DNA from: Hyphomonas sp.
GTDB lineage: Bacteria > Pseudomonadota > Alphaproteobacteria > Caulobacterales > Hyphomonadaceae
Direction of reading: 5' to 3'
Length of the DNA: 64,000 nt
Assembly: GCF_017792385.1 (NCBI RefSeq)
Contig: NZ_CP051230.1
Location: forward strand, 248,001 to 312,000
Position 1 is the stretch's first letter. Every line of letters begins with the position of its first letter. A model generated the notes under the pieces. It was not told the origin of the DNA. It ran no database searches and worked only from the letters and a program-made list of their open reading frames with translations. This document shows, piece by piece, positions 18,359-26,665 of this stretch. Both the position numbers and the translations under genes were made by a program.

Positions 18359-19279
18359 ATGTCAGATATCCGTTTCGACGATCGCGTCGCCATTGTGACC
18401 GGGGCCGGTGGCGGCCTCGGCCGGTGCCACGCCCTCGAACTCGCCCGTCGGGGCGCCAAAGTGGTGATCAATGATCTCGGTGGCTCGATGGACGGCACGG
18501 GCGGCAATTCCGAAGCCGCCGAGGCGGTCGTCAAGGAAATCGAGGCCATGGGCGGCGAAGCCATTGCCAACGGATCCTCTGTCTCCGACGAGGCCGGCGT
18601 CAAGAAGATGATTGATGACACGATGGCCAAATGGGGCCGCATCGACATCATCATCGCCAATGCCGGCATCCTGCGCGACAAATCCTTCTCCAAGATGACC
18701 CAGGCTGACATCGACCTGGTGCTGGACGTTCACCTGCGCGGCACGTTCATGCCGGTCCACGCCGCCTGGAACATCATGAAGGAACAGAATTTCGGCCGCG
18801 TGGTCGTGACGACGTCCTCCACCGGCCTGTATGGTAATTTCGGTCAGGCCAATTACGGCGCGGCCAAGCTCGGCGTGGTCGGCATGATGAACACGCTGAA
18901 GATCGAAGGCGCAAAAAACAACATCAAGATCAACGCAGTCTGCCCGATTGCGGCAACCCGCATGACGCAGGGCCTGATGCCGGACGAAGTCCTCGCCCAG
19001 CTGAAGCCGGAATATGTCACGCCGGGCGTGATGAACCTCGTCAAGGATGACGCCCCGACCGGCATGATCCTGTCGGCCGGCGCCGGTGCCTTCTCGATGG
19101 CCCGCATCGTCGAGACCGAAGGCGTCTTTGTCGGCCAGGGCGAAGGCCTCTCGGCCGAAGCGGTCGCTGCGAAGTGGGACCAGATCACCGATGTCTCCAC
19201 CACCAAGCCGGCCTTCCAGTCCGGCGGCGAGCATGGCCAGAACATCTTCGCGGCGGTTGCCGCCGGCATGAAAGGCTAG
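18359..19279 (+). CDS. SDR family hydroxyacyl-CoA dehydrogenase-like protein
   Basis: A 306-residue short-chain dehydrogenase of the kind found as the N-terminal part of peroxisomal multifunctional enzyme 2. It has the cofactor motif GAGGGLGRCHALELA, a following INDLGGSMDGTGG, the NAG motif in IIANAGIL and the catalytic YGAAKLG. Family members with this long first insertion oxidise (3R)-hydroxyacyl-CoA. The start at 18359 has GAGGA upstream and sits behind a TGACGTTTACGTCA palindrome. Confidence 0.9.
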   Translation: MSDIRFDDRVAIVTGAGGGLGRCHALELARRGAKVVINDLGGSMDGTGGNSEAAEAVVKEIEAMGGEAIANGSSVSDEAGVKKMIDDTMAKWGRIDIIIANAGILRDKSFSKMTQADIDLVLDVHLRGTFMPVHAAWNIMKEQNFGRVVVTTSSTGLYGNFGQANYGAAKLGVVGMMNTLKIEGAKNNIKINAVCPIAATRMTQGLMPDEVLAQLKPEYVTPGVMNLVKDDAPTGMILSAGAGAFSMARIVETEGVFVGQGEGLSAEAVAAKWDQITDVSTTKPAFQSGGEHGQNIFAAVAAGMKG

Positions 19280-19340
19280 AGCTTTCGCCTTGCCAATGAC
19301 GCGATCGGGGCGCAGGGTTCTCCCGTGAAAGGAGACTTCC

Positions 19341-19751
19341 ATGCGCCTCATCGCCCTTGTCCTGTCCCTCACCCTTCTTGCCGGTTGCGCCTGGCTGGAG
19401 AAGCCCCCGGAAGACCTGCCGCCGGTTGAGGCAGAGGCGCCGCCGCCTGCTCCCGAAACACCAGATGACGCGCCCGCCCTGCCGATGACCGCCGGACTTG
19501 GCGAGACCTGCGGGGGCATCGCCGCCATCGCCTGCGAAGACGGCCTGTTCTGCAAGATGGAAGACGGCGCCTGCCGCAACATTGCCGACGCGGCCGGCAC
19601 CTGCGCCGAAGTCCGCCCCATGTGCACGCGCGAATACCGCCCGGTCTGCGGCTGTGACGGCAAGACCTATGGCAATGCCTGCGAGGCCCATGCCGCGATG
19701 ACCAGCATCGCCAGCGAAGGGCCCTGCCTGCAGGAAACCTCTGGGGAGTAA
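19341..19751 (+). CDS. Kazal-type protease inhibitor domain lipoprotein
   Basis: A 136-residue predicted lipoprotein. The lipobox LLAGC puts the lipidated cysteine at residue 16, followed by a Pro/Glu-rich linker (about residues 20-50). Then a Cys-rich stretch TCGGIAAIACEDGLFCK precedes a Kazal-type domain with PVCGCDGKTYGNACEAH. Kazal domains bind and inhibit serine proteases, so this protein is likely exposed at the envelope and may guard against host or self proteases; that role is inferred. The start at 19341 follows AAAGGAGA. The gene ends 9 bases before the convergent HD-domain gene. Confidence 0.88.
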   Translation: MRLIALVLSLTLLAGCAWLEKPPEDLPPVEAEAPPPAPETPDDAPALPMTAGLGETCGGIAAIACEDGLFCKMEDGACRNIADAAGTCAEVRPMCTREYRPVCGCDGKTYGNACEAHAAMTSIASEGPCLQETSGE

Positions 19752-19760
19752 AGCCTCAGC

Positions 19761-20357
19761 TTATTCCTGCATCGCCTTGAGATACATGGAATTTACCGGT
19801 CGTGAGAAGACGCGCTCAACCATCGGGACAAAGAATTCCAGCGGCTCGCTTTCATAGTCCGGGTCGAACGCAGCCTGGTCATAGAGATGGCAGAATTGCG
19901 CGCAGTGTTCATAGTGCGGGCTGTCCTTGAAGTGCTCGCGCAGATTCCGGTCCAGGCCGATATGATGGAAGAAGTAATAGCCCTGAAACGCGCCATGATT
20001 GGCCACCATCCAGTGATTGGCCTCTGACACGAACGGCTTCAGAATCGCGGCGGCAACATCCGGATGATTGTAGCTGCCCAGCGTGTCGCCGATATCGTGC
20101 AGCAGCGCGCAGACGACATATTCCTCGTCCCGCCCGTCCCGGTGCGCGCGGGTCGCGGTCTGAAGCGAGTGCTCCAGCCGGTCGACCGGAAAGCCGCCAA
20201 AGTCGCCATCCAGCAGGCGCAGATGATCGATGACCCGCTTGGCCAGCCCCTTGTTGAAACTCTTTGAATGCTCGACGATGATGTCCCAGTCTTCCTTCGT
20301 GCCTTCCAGCATTTCCCGGAATTTCGCGCGCTCGCCCATTTCGTGCCCGTCGGCCAT
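19761..20357 (-). CDS. HD-domain protein, PhnZ/myo-inositol-oxygenase-like
   Basis: A 198-residue HD-superfamily protein. The core is LEHSLQTATRAHRDGRDEEY, then ALLHDIGD as the HD motif, then further His residues in EANHWMVANHGAFQGYYFFHH. This spacing is like mixed-valent diiron oxygenases such as PhnZ, rather than a phosphohydrolase; no substrate is known here. The start is at the ATG at 20357, preceded by GGGAGAG. It converges with the Kazal lipoprotein gene; an intrinsic terminator for the upstream minus-strand gene lies in its promoter side. Confidence 0.8.
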   Translation of the reverse strand: MADGHEMGERAKFREMLEGTKEDWDIIVEHSKSFNKGLAKRVIDHLRLLDGDFGGFPVDRLEHSLQTATRAHRDGRDEEYVVCALLHDIGDTLGSYNHPDVAAAILKPFVSEANHWMVANHGAFQGYYFFHHIGLDRNLREHFKDSPHYEHCAQFCHLYDQAAFDPDYESEPLEFFVPMVERVFSRPVNSMYLKAMQE

Positions 20358-20420
20358 GTCGTTCTCTCCCGTTGTTTTGACGGCAGGATACACGGATGAC
20401 GCGCGCGTCACAAATGGAAA

Positions 20421-20448
20421 CGCCCCCGGACCTTGCGGTCCGGGGGCG
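20421..20448 (-). terminator. intrinsic terminator after the gene at 20472
   Basis: A 12-bp GC stem (CGCCCCCGGACC with its complement) and a TTGC loop; on the minus strand it is followed by GTTTCCATTT. It sits just 3' of the stop of the gene at 20472-21551 and upstream of the HD-domain gene. Confidence 0.6.
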
Positions 20449-20471
20449 CTCGGTGCGACGCGGTCATCCGG

Positions 20472-21551
20472 CTAGTCCCAGAGCGAACCGAGCGCGAGCC
20501 GTTCCCGCCAGGTATTGCGCGGCGGCACATGTGCCGGCCCGCAATCCGGACAGACATGATTGTGCAGCCTTTGCGCCAGCGTCCAGGCCGACTCGCCGGT
20601 CCGGACCCCGCACCCCGCCAGAACTTCAACCAGGCTCCGCAAATGGGCATCGCTCAGATCGTCATTGTTCTTCAGCAGCGCTTCGGCCAACCGCCAGCCT
20701 GCTGCATCCTGGCGCAAGGCCATGGCAACAGGCGGGCTGGAGGACTTCCGCACGGCGTAGACCGCCATCCGGCCCATGGCGAGATCGGACGCGAAGTCCC
20801 GCAGGCAGTTACGGAACTCCAGCGCGATCTCGTTCAAGGCCTTGCGGGTCCGCACGGGTGCGAACCAGTCCGGCAAGGCAGGCGGTGCCATGACCCGACC
20901 GAACTCGGCCGGCTGCAAGGCGTCCGCCGCCATGTCGAACAGAGCCACCGAACTGGTCGCCCGCCCCCATCTCTGCACGATGCGTCCCGCCTCACCGGCA
21001 CCATGAATACGCAACGCCAGCCCATAGGCCTCGGACAGATCCTCCACGGCCTCCACGCGATCCGGCAGATTCACCAGGATGCCCGGAACCCGCAAGGCAG
21101 ACGGAACTGCCGCAATCAGCCCCAACCGGTCAGCTTCGATCTGCGGCATGTGCCGCAAGACCTTCACCGCATCAGCGTCCGTGAAAAGCTTCAGGAGATC
21201 GGCATAAGCCTGTGCCTCCCAAAGGATTTCCCCCATCCGGCCCAGGGCCTTCATGAGACCGCCAGGAGCCTCACCCTGCATGAGAATGCGGGCGAGGTCC
21301 GCATCGCGGGCGCGCTCCACGGCGTGAACAATATCCACGCCATCATCGGCGGAACTGTTCCAGCGGCGCTCCAGCAGGATCGCCGCCGCATGGCGCCGCG
21401 CCGCCGGCAGGGTCAGGAACCCCGCATGCGGAGCCGGCCAGAAACGGGCGATCCGTTCAGCGTGCAAACCGGCCACATGGCCGAGCAAGGGCGTCGCTGC
21501 CGACGGCTTGCCAAACAGCAAGACGCCAGCACGGGTCATGGGCGCGCCCAT
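20472..21551 (-). CDS. uncharacterized protein next to rtcB
   Basis: A 359-residue soluble protein I do not recognise. The N-terminal two thirds are helical and rich in Ala and Arg, without a signature. Residues about 260-320, with a segment reading FRNCLRDFASDLAMG then VYAVRKSSSPPVAMAL and LLKNNDDLSDAHL, weakly resemble the C-terminal PcfJ-like pattern. A CPDCG near the C-terminus is a half zinc ribbon. The ATG has a perfect AAGGAGG. It is co-directional with rtcB, 256 bases downstream of it, so it may be in the same operon or a separate RNA-linked gene. Confidence 0.65.
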   Translation of the reverse strand: MGAPMTRAGVLLFGKPSAATPLLGHVAGLHAERIARFWPAPHAGFLTLPAARRHAAAILLERRWNSSADDGVDIVHAVERARDADLARILMQGEAPGGLMKALGRMGEILWEAQAYADLLKLFTDADAVKVLRHMPQIEADRLGLIAAVPSALRVPGILVNLPDRVEAVEDLSEAYGLALRIHGAGEAGRIVQRWGRATSSVALFDMAADALQPAEFGRVMAPPALPDWFAPVRTRKALNEIALEFRNCLRDFASDLAMGRMAVYAVRKSSSPPVAMALRQDAAGWRLAEALLKNNDDLSDAHLRSLVEVLAGCGVRTGESAWTLAQRLHNHVCPDCGPAHVPPRNTWRERLALGSLWD

Positions 21552-21807
21552 GATCCACCTCCTTTCATACGATCCGACAGCTGATCTCTTCAGCCCTGGA
21601 TCATCGAAGTTCAGATAATATCGATGTCAGGAAGCGACCGGCCAATGCGCGGGCGCCGCTGACAGCGCTCCCCGCAACTGCGAGGAGCTGGTTATGCAAG
21701 TGCAATTCAGCTTCATCTCGTATCTTCCGGTTGGAAAGTCAGGCCATCCGCTCACGAACCGATGGCCTGACTGGAGTTGGGCGTATAGACGCCCCCGCGA
21801 CATGTTG
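21552..21807 (-). other. structured intergenic stretch 3' of rtcB
   Basis: This 256-base gap holds no gene but two perfect hairpins close behind the rtcB stop. The first, 21779-21794, pairs GGGCGT with ACGCCC; the second, 21737-21772, pairs AGTCAGGCCAT with ATGGCCTGACT over an 11-bp stem with a 14-base loop. Neither is followed by a T-run longer than CTTTCC, so they are more likely RNA structure than a strong terminator. The SD of the next gene lies at its far end. Confidence 0.45.
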
Positions 21808-23019
21808 TCAACCTTTGACGCAAACAATTTGCTTCAGTGTGTGAACCACTTCCACAAGATCCGTCTGCGCGGCCATGACGGCGTCAATGTCCTTATAGGC
21901 CATCGGCGTTTCGTCAATCACGCCGGCATCCTTGCGGCACTCCACGCCATCCGTAGCCTGAACGTGATCCTCCAGAGAGAACCGACGCTTGGCTTCCGAC
22001 CGGCTCATGGCGCGCCCGGCCCCGTGGGAGCAGGAACAGAACGAGTCTGCATTTCCTTTCCCGCGAACAATGAAGGATTTCGCCCCCATCGAGCCCGGAA
22101 TGATGCCGAGTTCGTCCTTGCCAGCCCGGACGGCGCCCTTGCGGGTCACCCAGATATCTGCGCCGAAATGCCGTTCTCGCTCCACATAATTGTGGTGACA
22201 GTTCACGGCGTCCTTCTCCAGCGTGAAGCTGGGAAAGAACTCCCGCAAGGCAAACAGCACGCGGTCCATCATCACCTCTCGGTTCAGACGGGCATAGTCC
22301 TGTGCCCAACTGACGGCCAACGTGTAATCGTCGAACAATTCCTCACCTTCCACAAAGAAGGCCAGGTCCTTGTCCGGCACATGATAGCCGAGCACGCGTT
22401 TCTCAAGCGCTTCACGCGCCTCCCGGATGAAGTAGGAGCCGAGAATATTCCCCGTCCCCCGCGATCCCGAGTGAAGCATGACCCAGACTCGATCAGCTTC
22501 ATCAAGGCAGAGCTCGATGAAGTGGTTGCCGCCGCCCAATGTCCCCAGCTGCTTTGCAAATGCCGTGCGCTGGATACGCTTGTGCTTCTTCAGGATGACA
22601 TCCAACCGGTCAGCCATGCCGGAAGCCCTGAGCGCAGTTGCTGCCCGCGCCGGGGTTTCCTTGTGGCTGCCGCCCCGGCCATTGCCAACCGGCACCTTCC
22701 GCTCGATTTCGCTGCGGATGGCCGAGAGGCTGTCCGGCAGGTCATTCGCCGTCAGGCTGGTCCGGATCGCCATCATCCCGCAGCCAAGGTCCACGCCCAC
22801 AGCCGCCGGGATAATGGCGCCCCTGGTCGGGATCACGGACCCGACCGTGGCGCCACGCCCGAAATGCACGTCCGGCATCACAGCCAGATGACTGTGAATG
22901 AAGGGCAGGCCCGCAACATTCTCCAGCTGTTCACGCGCTTGCGGTTCCACGGGCACACCTTTGACCCAGGCCTTGATGCGCCCGCCTGCGCTGGTTTCAA
23001 TCACTTCAAAATCGCTCAT
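21808..23019 (-). CDS. rtcB: RNA 3'-phosphate ligase RtcB
   Basis: A 403-residue RNA ligase that joins 2',3'-cyclic phosphate or 3'-phosphate ends to 5'-OH ends using GTP and Mn2+, in RNA repair or tRNA maturation. The metal and guanylation motifs are present in order: MPDVHFGRGATVGS, AVGVDLGCGM, GTLGGGNHFIEL, LHSGSRGTG, CHHNYVE, PGSMGAKSFIVRG and the nucleotidyl-His region CSHGAGR. Start: the ATG at 23019 gives the usual N-terminus; a second in-frame ATG at 23091 has a better GGAGGG ribosome site, but that lies inside the terminator hairpin. The leader carries an attenuator-like terminator. A gene of unknown role follows on the same strand. Confidence 0.95.
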   Translation of the reverse strand: MSDFEVIETSAGGRIKAWVKGVPVEPQAREQLENVAGLPFIHSHLAVMPDVHFGRGATVGSVIPTRGAIIPAAVGVDLGCGMMAIRTSLTANDLPDSLSAIRSEIERKVPVGNGRGGSHKETPARAATALRASGMADRLDVILKKHKRIQRTAFAKQLGTLGGGNHFIELCLDEADRVWVMLHSGSRGTGNILGSYFIREAREALEKRVLGYHVPDKDLAFFVEGEELFDDYTLAVSWAQDYARLNREVMMDRVLFALREFFPSFTLEKDAVNCHHNYVERERHFGADIWVTRKGAVRAGKDELGIIPGSMGAKSFIVRGKGNADSFCSCSHGAGRAMSRSEAKRRFSLEDHVQATDGVECRKDAGVIDETPMAYKDIDAVMAAQTDLVEVVHTLKQIVCVKG

Positions 23020-23092
23020 CGTTCTCAGCTTCGTTTCAAAAAGCTCCTCCTGACAAGCCCTCCGCGCGGTTCCTTCGGGTTCGAAAGACATG

Positions 23093-23124
23093 AAAAAACC
23101 CTCCGGGCGATATTGCGCGGAGGG
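23093..23124 (-). terminator. intrinsic terminator in the rtcB leader (candidate attenuator)
   Basis: On the minus strand the stem CCCTCCG/CGGAGGG is followed at once by TTTTTT. It lies between the rtcB promoter and the ATG at 23019, so it would stop rtcB transcription unless it is prevented from forming. No minus-strand gene lies upstream that it could serve. Confidence 0.7.
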
Positions 23125-23282
23125 CGGCATAAGACCTGAAAAGGTCCCCAGGCTGACAGTCAGCCCTATCCAATCACCTCCATACAGCAGCTATCGCACG
23201 CCTTGATCAGGCTGCGTTCTGCAAAACACGCATATGGTTGTAGACGTCTCAACGGTCCGCTCCCGGATTGGAATGAGCGCGC

Positions 23283-23311
23283 CTTATGATGGAGACAGCA
23301 CGACAGGTCAA
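23283..23311 (-). promoter_or_regulatory. candidate rtcB promoter
   Basis: On the minus strand TTGACC and CATAAG are separated by 17 bases, with a predicted start near 23276. This would give rtcB a leader of about 250 bases containing the terminator at 23093-23124. Confidence 0.45.
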
Positions 23312-23465
23312 CCGTTCGAGGAAAAAATATCTGATCGCTCTTCGGCACCTTCTGACCAAGGACGACCTGCAGACCGGACCATCACGAGCCCCGCGGCCCG
23401 GCACCGGAAGGCACCCGTTCCGGATACACGGGTGCTATGGCTTGGTATTCCCTCCCACCCATTAA

Positions 23466-23475
23466 TGATATATCT
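23466..23475. promoter_or_regulatory. shared palindromic operator, copy 1
   Basis: TGATATATCT lies 36-45 bases before the ATG of the tandem hydrolase gene. It differs by one base from the perfect palindrome TGATATATCA and is one of three related sites in this cluster (others at 28469 and 31446). Confidence 0.45.
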
Positions 23476-23510
23476 TTTTATCCTTTCTCGACACCACCGG
23501 ACCTGCCCGC

Positions 23511-25169
23511 ATGACCCTTCCAGCAAAACGCCACTTTCTCCAGATCGGGACCCAGACGGTTCATTACCGGGTTCAGGGCCAGGGCCCCGTGATCGTGATG
23601 CTGCACGATTCCCCACGCTCCTCCCGGCTTCACCTTCCCACCATGCAGCGGCTCGCTGACAGGTTCACCCTGGTGGCGCTGGATACGCCGGGCTATGGCA
23701 ACTCCTCGCCGCTCGACATTCCCGATCCCCGCATCGAGAATTTCGCCGACTCGCTTAACACTGTTCTGTGCACTTTGGGCATCGAACGCGCGCCGCTGTA
23801 CGCACCTCATACCGGCGCCAAGATCGCGCTGGACTATGCGGCGCGCTACGGCCATCCCGCACGCCTGATCCTCGATGGCCTGTCGATCCCGACCGAACCA
23901 ACGCCCGAAGACTTCATCCAGACCTATATGCAGCCCTTCGAAAAGGATCCTGCGGGAGCATTCATCGCCAAGAAGTGGACCCACATTCGCGACATGACCC
24001 GCTGGTTCCCCTGGTTCGAGGCCAGCACCGCGACACGAATTCCTTCCGAATATCCGGCGGAATGGATGCAGGACTACACGATCGATTTCCTGTCTGCCGG
24101 GCCGCACTATTCCGGCGCCTACGCCGCTGCGATGCGCTACCCACCGCTGCCGGCGCTGGAGGCGATTACAGTTCCGACCATTGTCGGCGCCCGCGAAGAC
24201 GATGTGCTTTATTCCAGCCTCGCGCGTGTTCCCGCGGACCGGAATGCCGCGCTCGCCATTGATCCCCTGCCAGCCGAACCGGATGCCTGGTTTGACTGGC
24301 TCCGGACCCGCTTTGCCGAAGGGGCCGAAGCCGCAACGATAGCCTTTGTGCCGCCGGTGTCCGACCCGGGCCGGAGGGTCTATGTGGACGGGCCTGCCGG
24401 GCAGGTGCTGGTGCACCGCAGGGGAAAACCCGGACGCACACCGCTCCTCCTGCTCGGTGCCCCGACCCCCAAGCAGGCCCTGCATCTCGCAGATGTGTTG
24501 CCCAACACGCTTCCTGTGCTCGTCCCGGAACTGCCGGGCTTTGGCGAGTCCGACGCCCTGGACACCCCCAGCCTGGCCGGGTTCGTCCAAACCCTCACCG
24601 CGGTCATCGATACGCTCGGTGGAGGAAGGGTCGACCTGCTTGCGCGCGATCTGGCAACGCCCCTGGCGCTTGCCCTCGTTCAGGCGCATCCCGACAAAAT
24701 CGGCCGACTGGTTCTTGATGGCGGGCTGGCCGCCGGATCGATGCCCCCCCTGTCAGACCTTGACCGGCTCGTTCCGGATTTGCCGTTCTGCTCTGCGGGA
24801 AGCCATCTGATGCAGGCCTGGCACATGTTGCGGGACAGCGAAGCGAGTTGGCCATGGTACGAAACCGGCATCGCGGCTCAGCGTCAGCTGGAGCCCCTGC
24901 TGGGCGCCGACGCCCTCTACGATGCTTTCCTCGGTATGCTCAAGCAACCCGCACATTATGGCGACTCGGTCCGCGCTGCTGTGGAAGGTGCCCACGCCGC
25001 GCCGTCTGCCGAACTGCCCCATCCCTGTCTCGTCTTCACCCATGACCGGGATCCAGCCTATCTCGGCACGGAGCAGGCAGCCGCTGGCCTGTCAGCTGCT
25101 GTCTTCACCGGTCGCCCCGCGCAGATGGAAGACGCCGTGCCGGACATCGTGGACTTCCTGAAGGTCTGA
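23511..25169 (+). CDS. tandem alpha/beta-hydrolase-fold protein
   Basis: A 552-residue protein made of two alpha/beta-hydrolase folds in series: domain 1 about residues 10-270, domain 2 about 285-550. Domain 1 has the oxyanion-side HDSPRSSR, then YAPHTGAKIALDYAA where the nucleophile elbow G-x-S-x-G should be; the nucleophile position is His. Domain 2 reads LLARDLATPLALAL at the same place, with Asp in that position. No catalytic His appears near either C-terminal end. Its reaction is therefore unclear: inactive hydrolase, lyase or binding protein are all possible. It stands divergent from rtcB, behind the operator at 23466. No clear ribosome binding site is seen. A bidirectional terminator follows. 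Confidence 0.85.
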   Translation: MTLPAKRHFLQIGTQTVHYRVQGQGPVIVMLHDSPRSSRLHLPTMQRLADRFTLVALDTPGYGNSSPLDIPDPRIENFADSLNTVLCTLGIERAPLYAPHTGAKIALDYAARYGHPARLILDGLSIPTEPTPEDFIQTYMQPFEKDPAGAFIAKKWTHIRDMTRWFPWFEASTATRIPSEYPAEWMQDYTIDFLSAGPHYSGAYAAAMRYPPLPALEAITVPTIVGAREDDVLYSSLARVPADRNAALAIDPLPAEPDAWFDWLRTRFAEGAEAATIAFVPPVSDPGRRVYVDGPAGQVLVHRRGKPGRTPLLLLGAPTPKQALHLADVLPNTLPVLVPELPGFGESDALDTPSLAGFVQTLTAVIDTLGGGRVDLLARDLATPLALALVQAHPDKIGRLVLDGGLAAGSMPPLSDLDRLVPDLPFCSAGSHLMQAWHMLRDSEASWPWYETGIAAQRQLEPLLGADALYDAFLGMLKQPAHYGDSVRAAVEGAHAAPSAELPHPCLVFTHDRDPAYLGTEQAAAGLSAAVFTGRPAQMEDAVPDIVDFLKV

Positions 25170-25186
25170 CACGCCAGCAGGTCACG

Positions 25187-25216
25187 AAAAAGGGCCGCAC
25201 AGAGCGGCCCTTTCGC
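25187..25216. terminator. bidirectional intrinsic terminator
   Basis: The stem AAAGGGCCGC (25189-25198) with GCGGCCCTTT (25204-25213) is flanked by A-rich and T-rich sequence, separating the convergent tandem hydrolase and DUF3108-like genes. Confidence 0.8.
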
Positions 25217-25242
25217 AAAAACTGAATTTCGGGAGCCAGGCC

Positions 25243-25971
25243 CTAGCGACGCGTCAGCTCGACCAATTCGTACCAGGTCTGCATGTATCCGCCGACGCCC
25301 CCTTTCAGGAAGATTGAATCCTCGTCCGCCGTCACCCAGACATCATAGACCGGATGCGCCTCACCGCTGAGGCCGACCATGCCGCCATCATCATCGGAAA
25401 ACCTGAAATGACGCGCCTCGAAGGTCCCGGCCTTCACGGTCACGGTTTCCTCACCGACATATTCCAGCTGGATCACCGATTCGGCCACCATGGGCGGCGT
25501 AGCACCCCGATGATCCGGAGACGGTAGGAATGTGCGCAGATTGCGCTTGTGGGGTCCTTTCGAGAGGTCCATCTTCTTGGTGATGTATGCATCCCCCGCA
25601 ATCGGGTGCGTTCCGAAGCCGTCAAACGTGCCCGCAATCGGCACGCGCTGCGACAGGCGGCCAATCGACGGTCCATAGCTTTCGCATTCGATGAATTCAT
25701 CGGTCAGGCGGAAGAAACCTGCCCCCATGAAGGCGTCGCCCACCGTCAGGCGAACGAAGCAATCCATCGGCATGTCATTTTCATCGAGACTATAGGTAAT
25801 GTCGCGCAGAACTGTCGGATCCGGTTCCTCGATCTCGCACAGGGCGCGCAATGTGCGCTTGCCATCCGTATGCCGGGTGAACGTGAAGTGCTCGCGGCCA
25901 CGCTCTTCACCTTCCCGTCCGGGCTTGTTGGACGTGTAGAGGATCTTTCCGTCGATTGTGGTGTGTTTCAC
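25243..25971 (-). CDS. DUF3108-like beta-rich protein
   Basis: A 242-residue, mainly beta protein of unknown function. Its C-terminal half has the layout of DUF3108-type proteins: a strand LEYVGEETVTVKAGTFEAR, then YDVWVTADEDSIFLKGGVGG, resembling lipoprotein-carrier-like folds that hold a hydrophobic ligand. No signal peptide is visible. The start is a GTG at 25971 because AAGGAG lies six bases before it; a longer in-frame start at 26025 overlaps the upstream gene. It is the last gene of a four-gene minus-strand operon. Confidence 0.7.
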   Translation of the reverse strand: MKHTTIDGKILYTSNKPGREGEERGREHFTFTRHTDGKRTLRALCEIEEPDPTVLRDITYSLDENDMPMDCFVRLTVGDAFMGAGFFRLTDEFIECESYGPSIGRLSQRVPIAGTFDGFGTHPIAGDAYITKKMDLSKGPHKRNLRTFLPSPDHRGATPPMVAESVIQLEYVGEETVTVKAGTFEARHFRFSDDDGGMVGLSGEAHPVYDVWVTADEDSIFLKGGVGGYMQTWYELVELTRR

Positions 25972-26008
25972 ACGTGTCTCCTTGTCGGGATTATATGTCT
26001 GATGGAAG

Positions 26009-26665
26009 CTAGAGCGGCGTGGCAATGCCGAGATAGCTGGCGAGAAGGATCAGGGCCCACAGGCACAGCACTGCCGGCCGGGTCCGTGTCAGCACGTCGG
26101 CGATCGTCTTGTCGGAGTCCGGCGTCGGCCCGGTGGTCGACAGGGTCACAATGGCCGGGATCAGCGGTTTCAGCAGCACCCGCACGATCAAGCCCATGAC
26201 GATGGCCAGGCCCAGGATGATCATTTTGAGGCCGACGAACAGCGGATAGTCGAGCAGTCCGAACGCGACCGAAAGCCCTGCGCCCAATAGGCCGGCGAGG
26301 GCGAGGTATCGGATTCCCATATCGACGGATTTGTACCATGGATTGGGCGCACCATGATTGAGATGCACCATCCAGGCGAGCCCCAGCCAGACCAGGCTGG
26401 CGAGCCAGACGAGGCCGACAAGCAAGGGGGACACGGCAATCCAGCCCTTCGCGACCGCCAGGGTGAACCCGGTCGGGAAGGCCATGATCAGTGCGGTTCG
26501 CGGGGCCATGTCGATATCGTTCAGGATCTTCAAGGCCAGCATGCGTTCGGGTACGGACCGCTTTGAATCGGTCAGGAAGCCCGAGCTGTAGAAGGCCCCG
26601 AGATCCCCGCCAAGCCAGTAGATCGGGATCAGGACATGCAGCAAGGTAATGAGGGCGAGCGTCAT
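26009..26665 (-). CDS. polytopic inner-membrane protein
   Basis: A 218-residue membrane protein with about five or six hydrophobic segments (visible around residues 3-20, 58-75, 80-98, 117-135, 140-165 and 195-215). A WLGGDLGAFYSSG segment near the N-terminus resembles the first helix of CopD/DUF2269-like proteins, but no conserved metal-binding His pattern is seen. Its function is unknown. Its ATG overlaps the stop of the hydrolase gene (ATGA), so it is translated with it. It may be a transporter or anchor for the pathway. Confidence 0.75.
   Translation of the reverse strand: MTLALITLLHVLIPIYWLGGDLGAFYSSGFLTDSKRSVPERMLALKILNDIDMAPRTALIMAFPTGFTLAVAKGWIAVSPLLVGLVWLASLVWLGLAWMVHLNHGAPNPWYKSVDMGIRYLALAGLLGAGLSVAFGLLDYPLFVGLKMIILGLAIVMGLIVRVLLKPLIPAIVTLSTTGPTPDSDKTIADVLTRTRPAVLCLWALILLASYLGIATPL

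Larger units (their letters stand above)
23020..23510. other. divergent regulatory region of rtcB and the tandem hydrolase gene
   Basis: A 491-base gap with no convincing gene. From the rtcB side it holds an optional N-terminal extension, an intrinsic terminator (23093-23124), small hairpins (GACCT/AGGTC around 23134-23148 and GGCTGA/TCAGCC near 23151-23165), two tiny leader ORFs on the minus strand of 8 and 5 codons, and a TTGACC-17-CATAAG promoter (23283-23311). Toward the plus-strand gene it holds the 10-bp palindrome TGATATATCT at 23466. Confidence 0.6.

Noticed and set aside
23166..23616. ORFs of 60-141 codons in the rtcB/hydrolase gap
   Set aside because: They show no protein family, no good ribosome sites and overlap promoter or leader elements.
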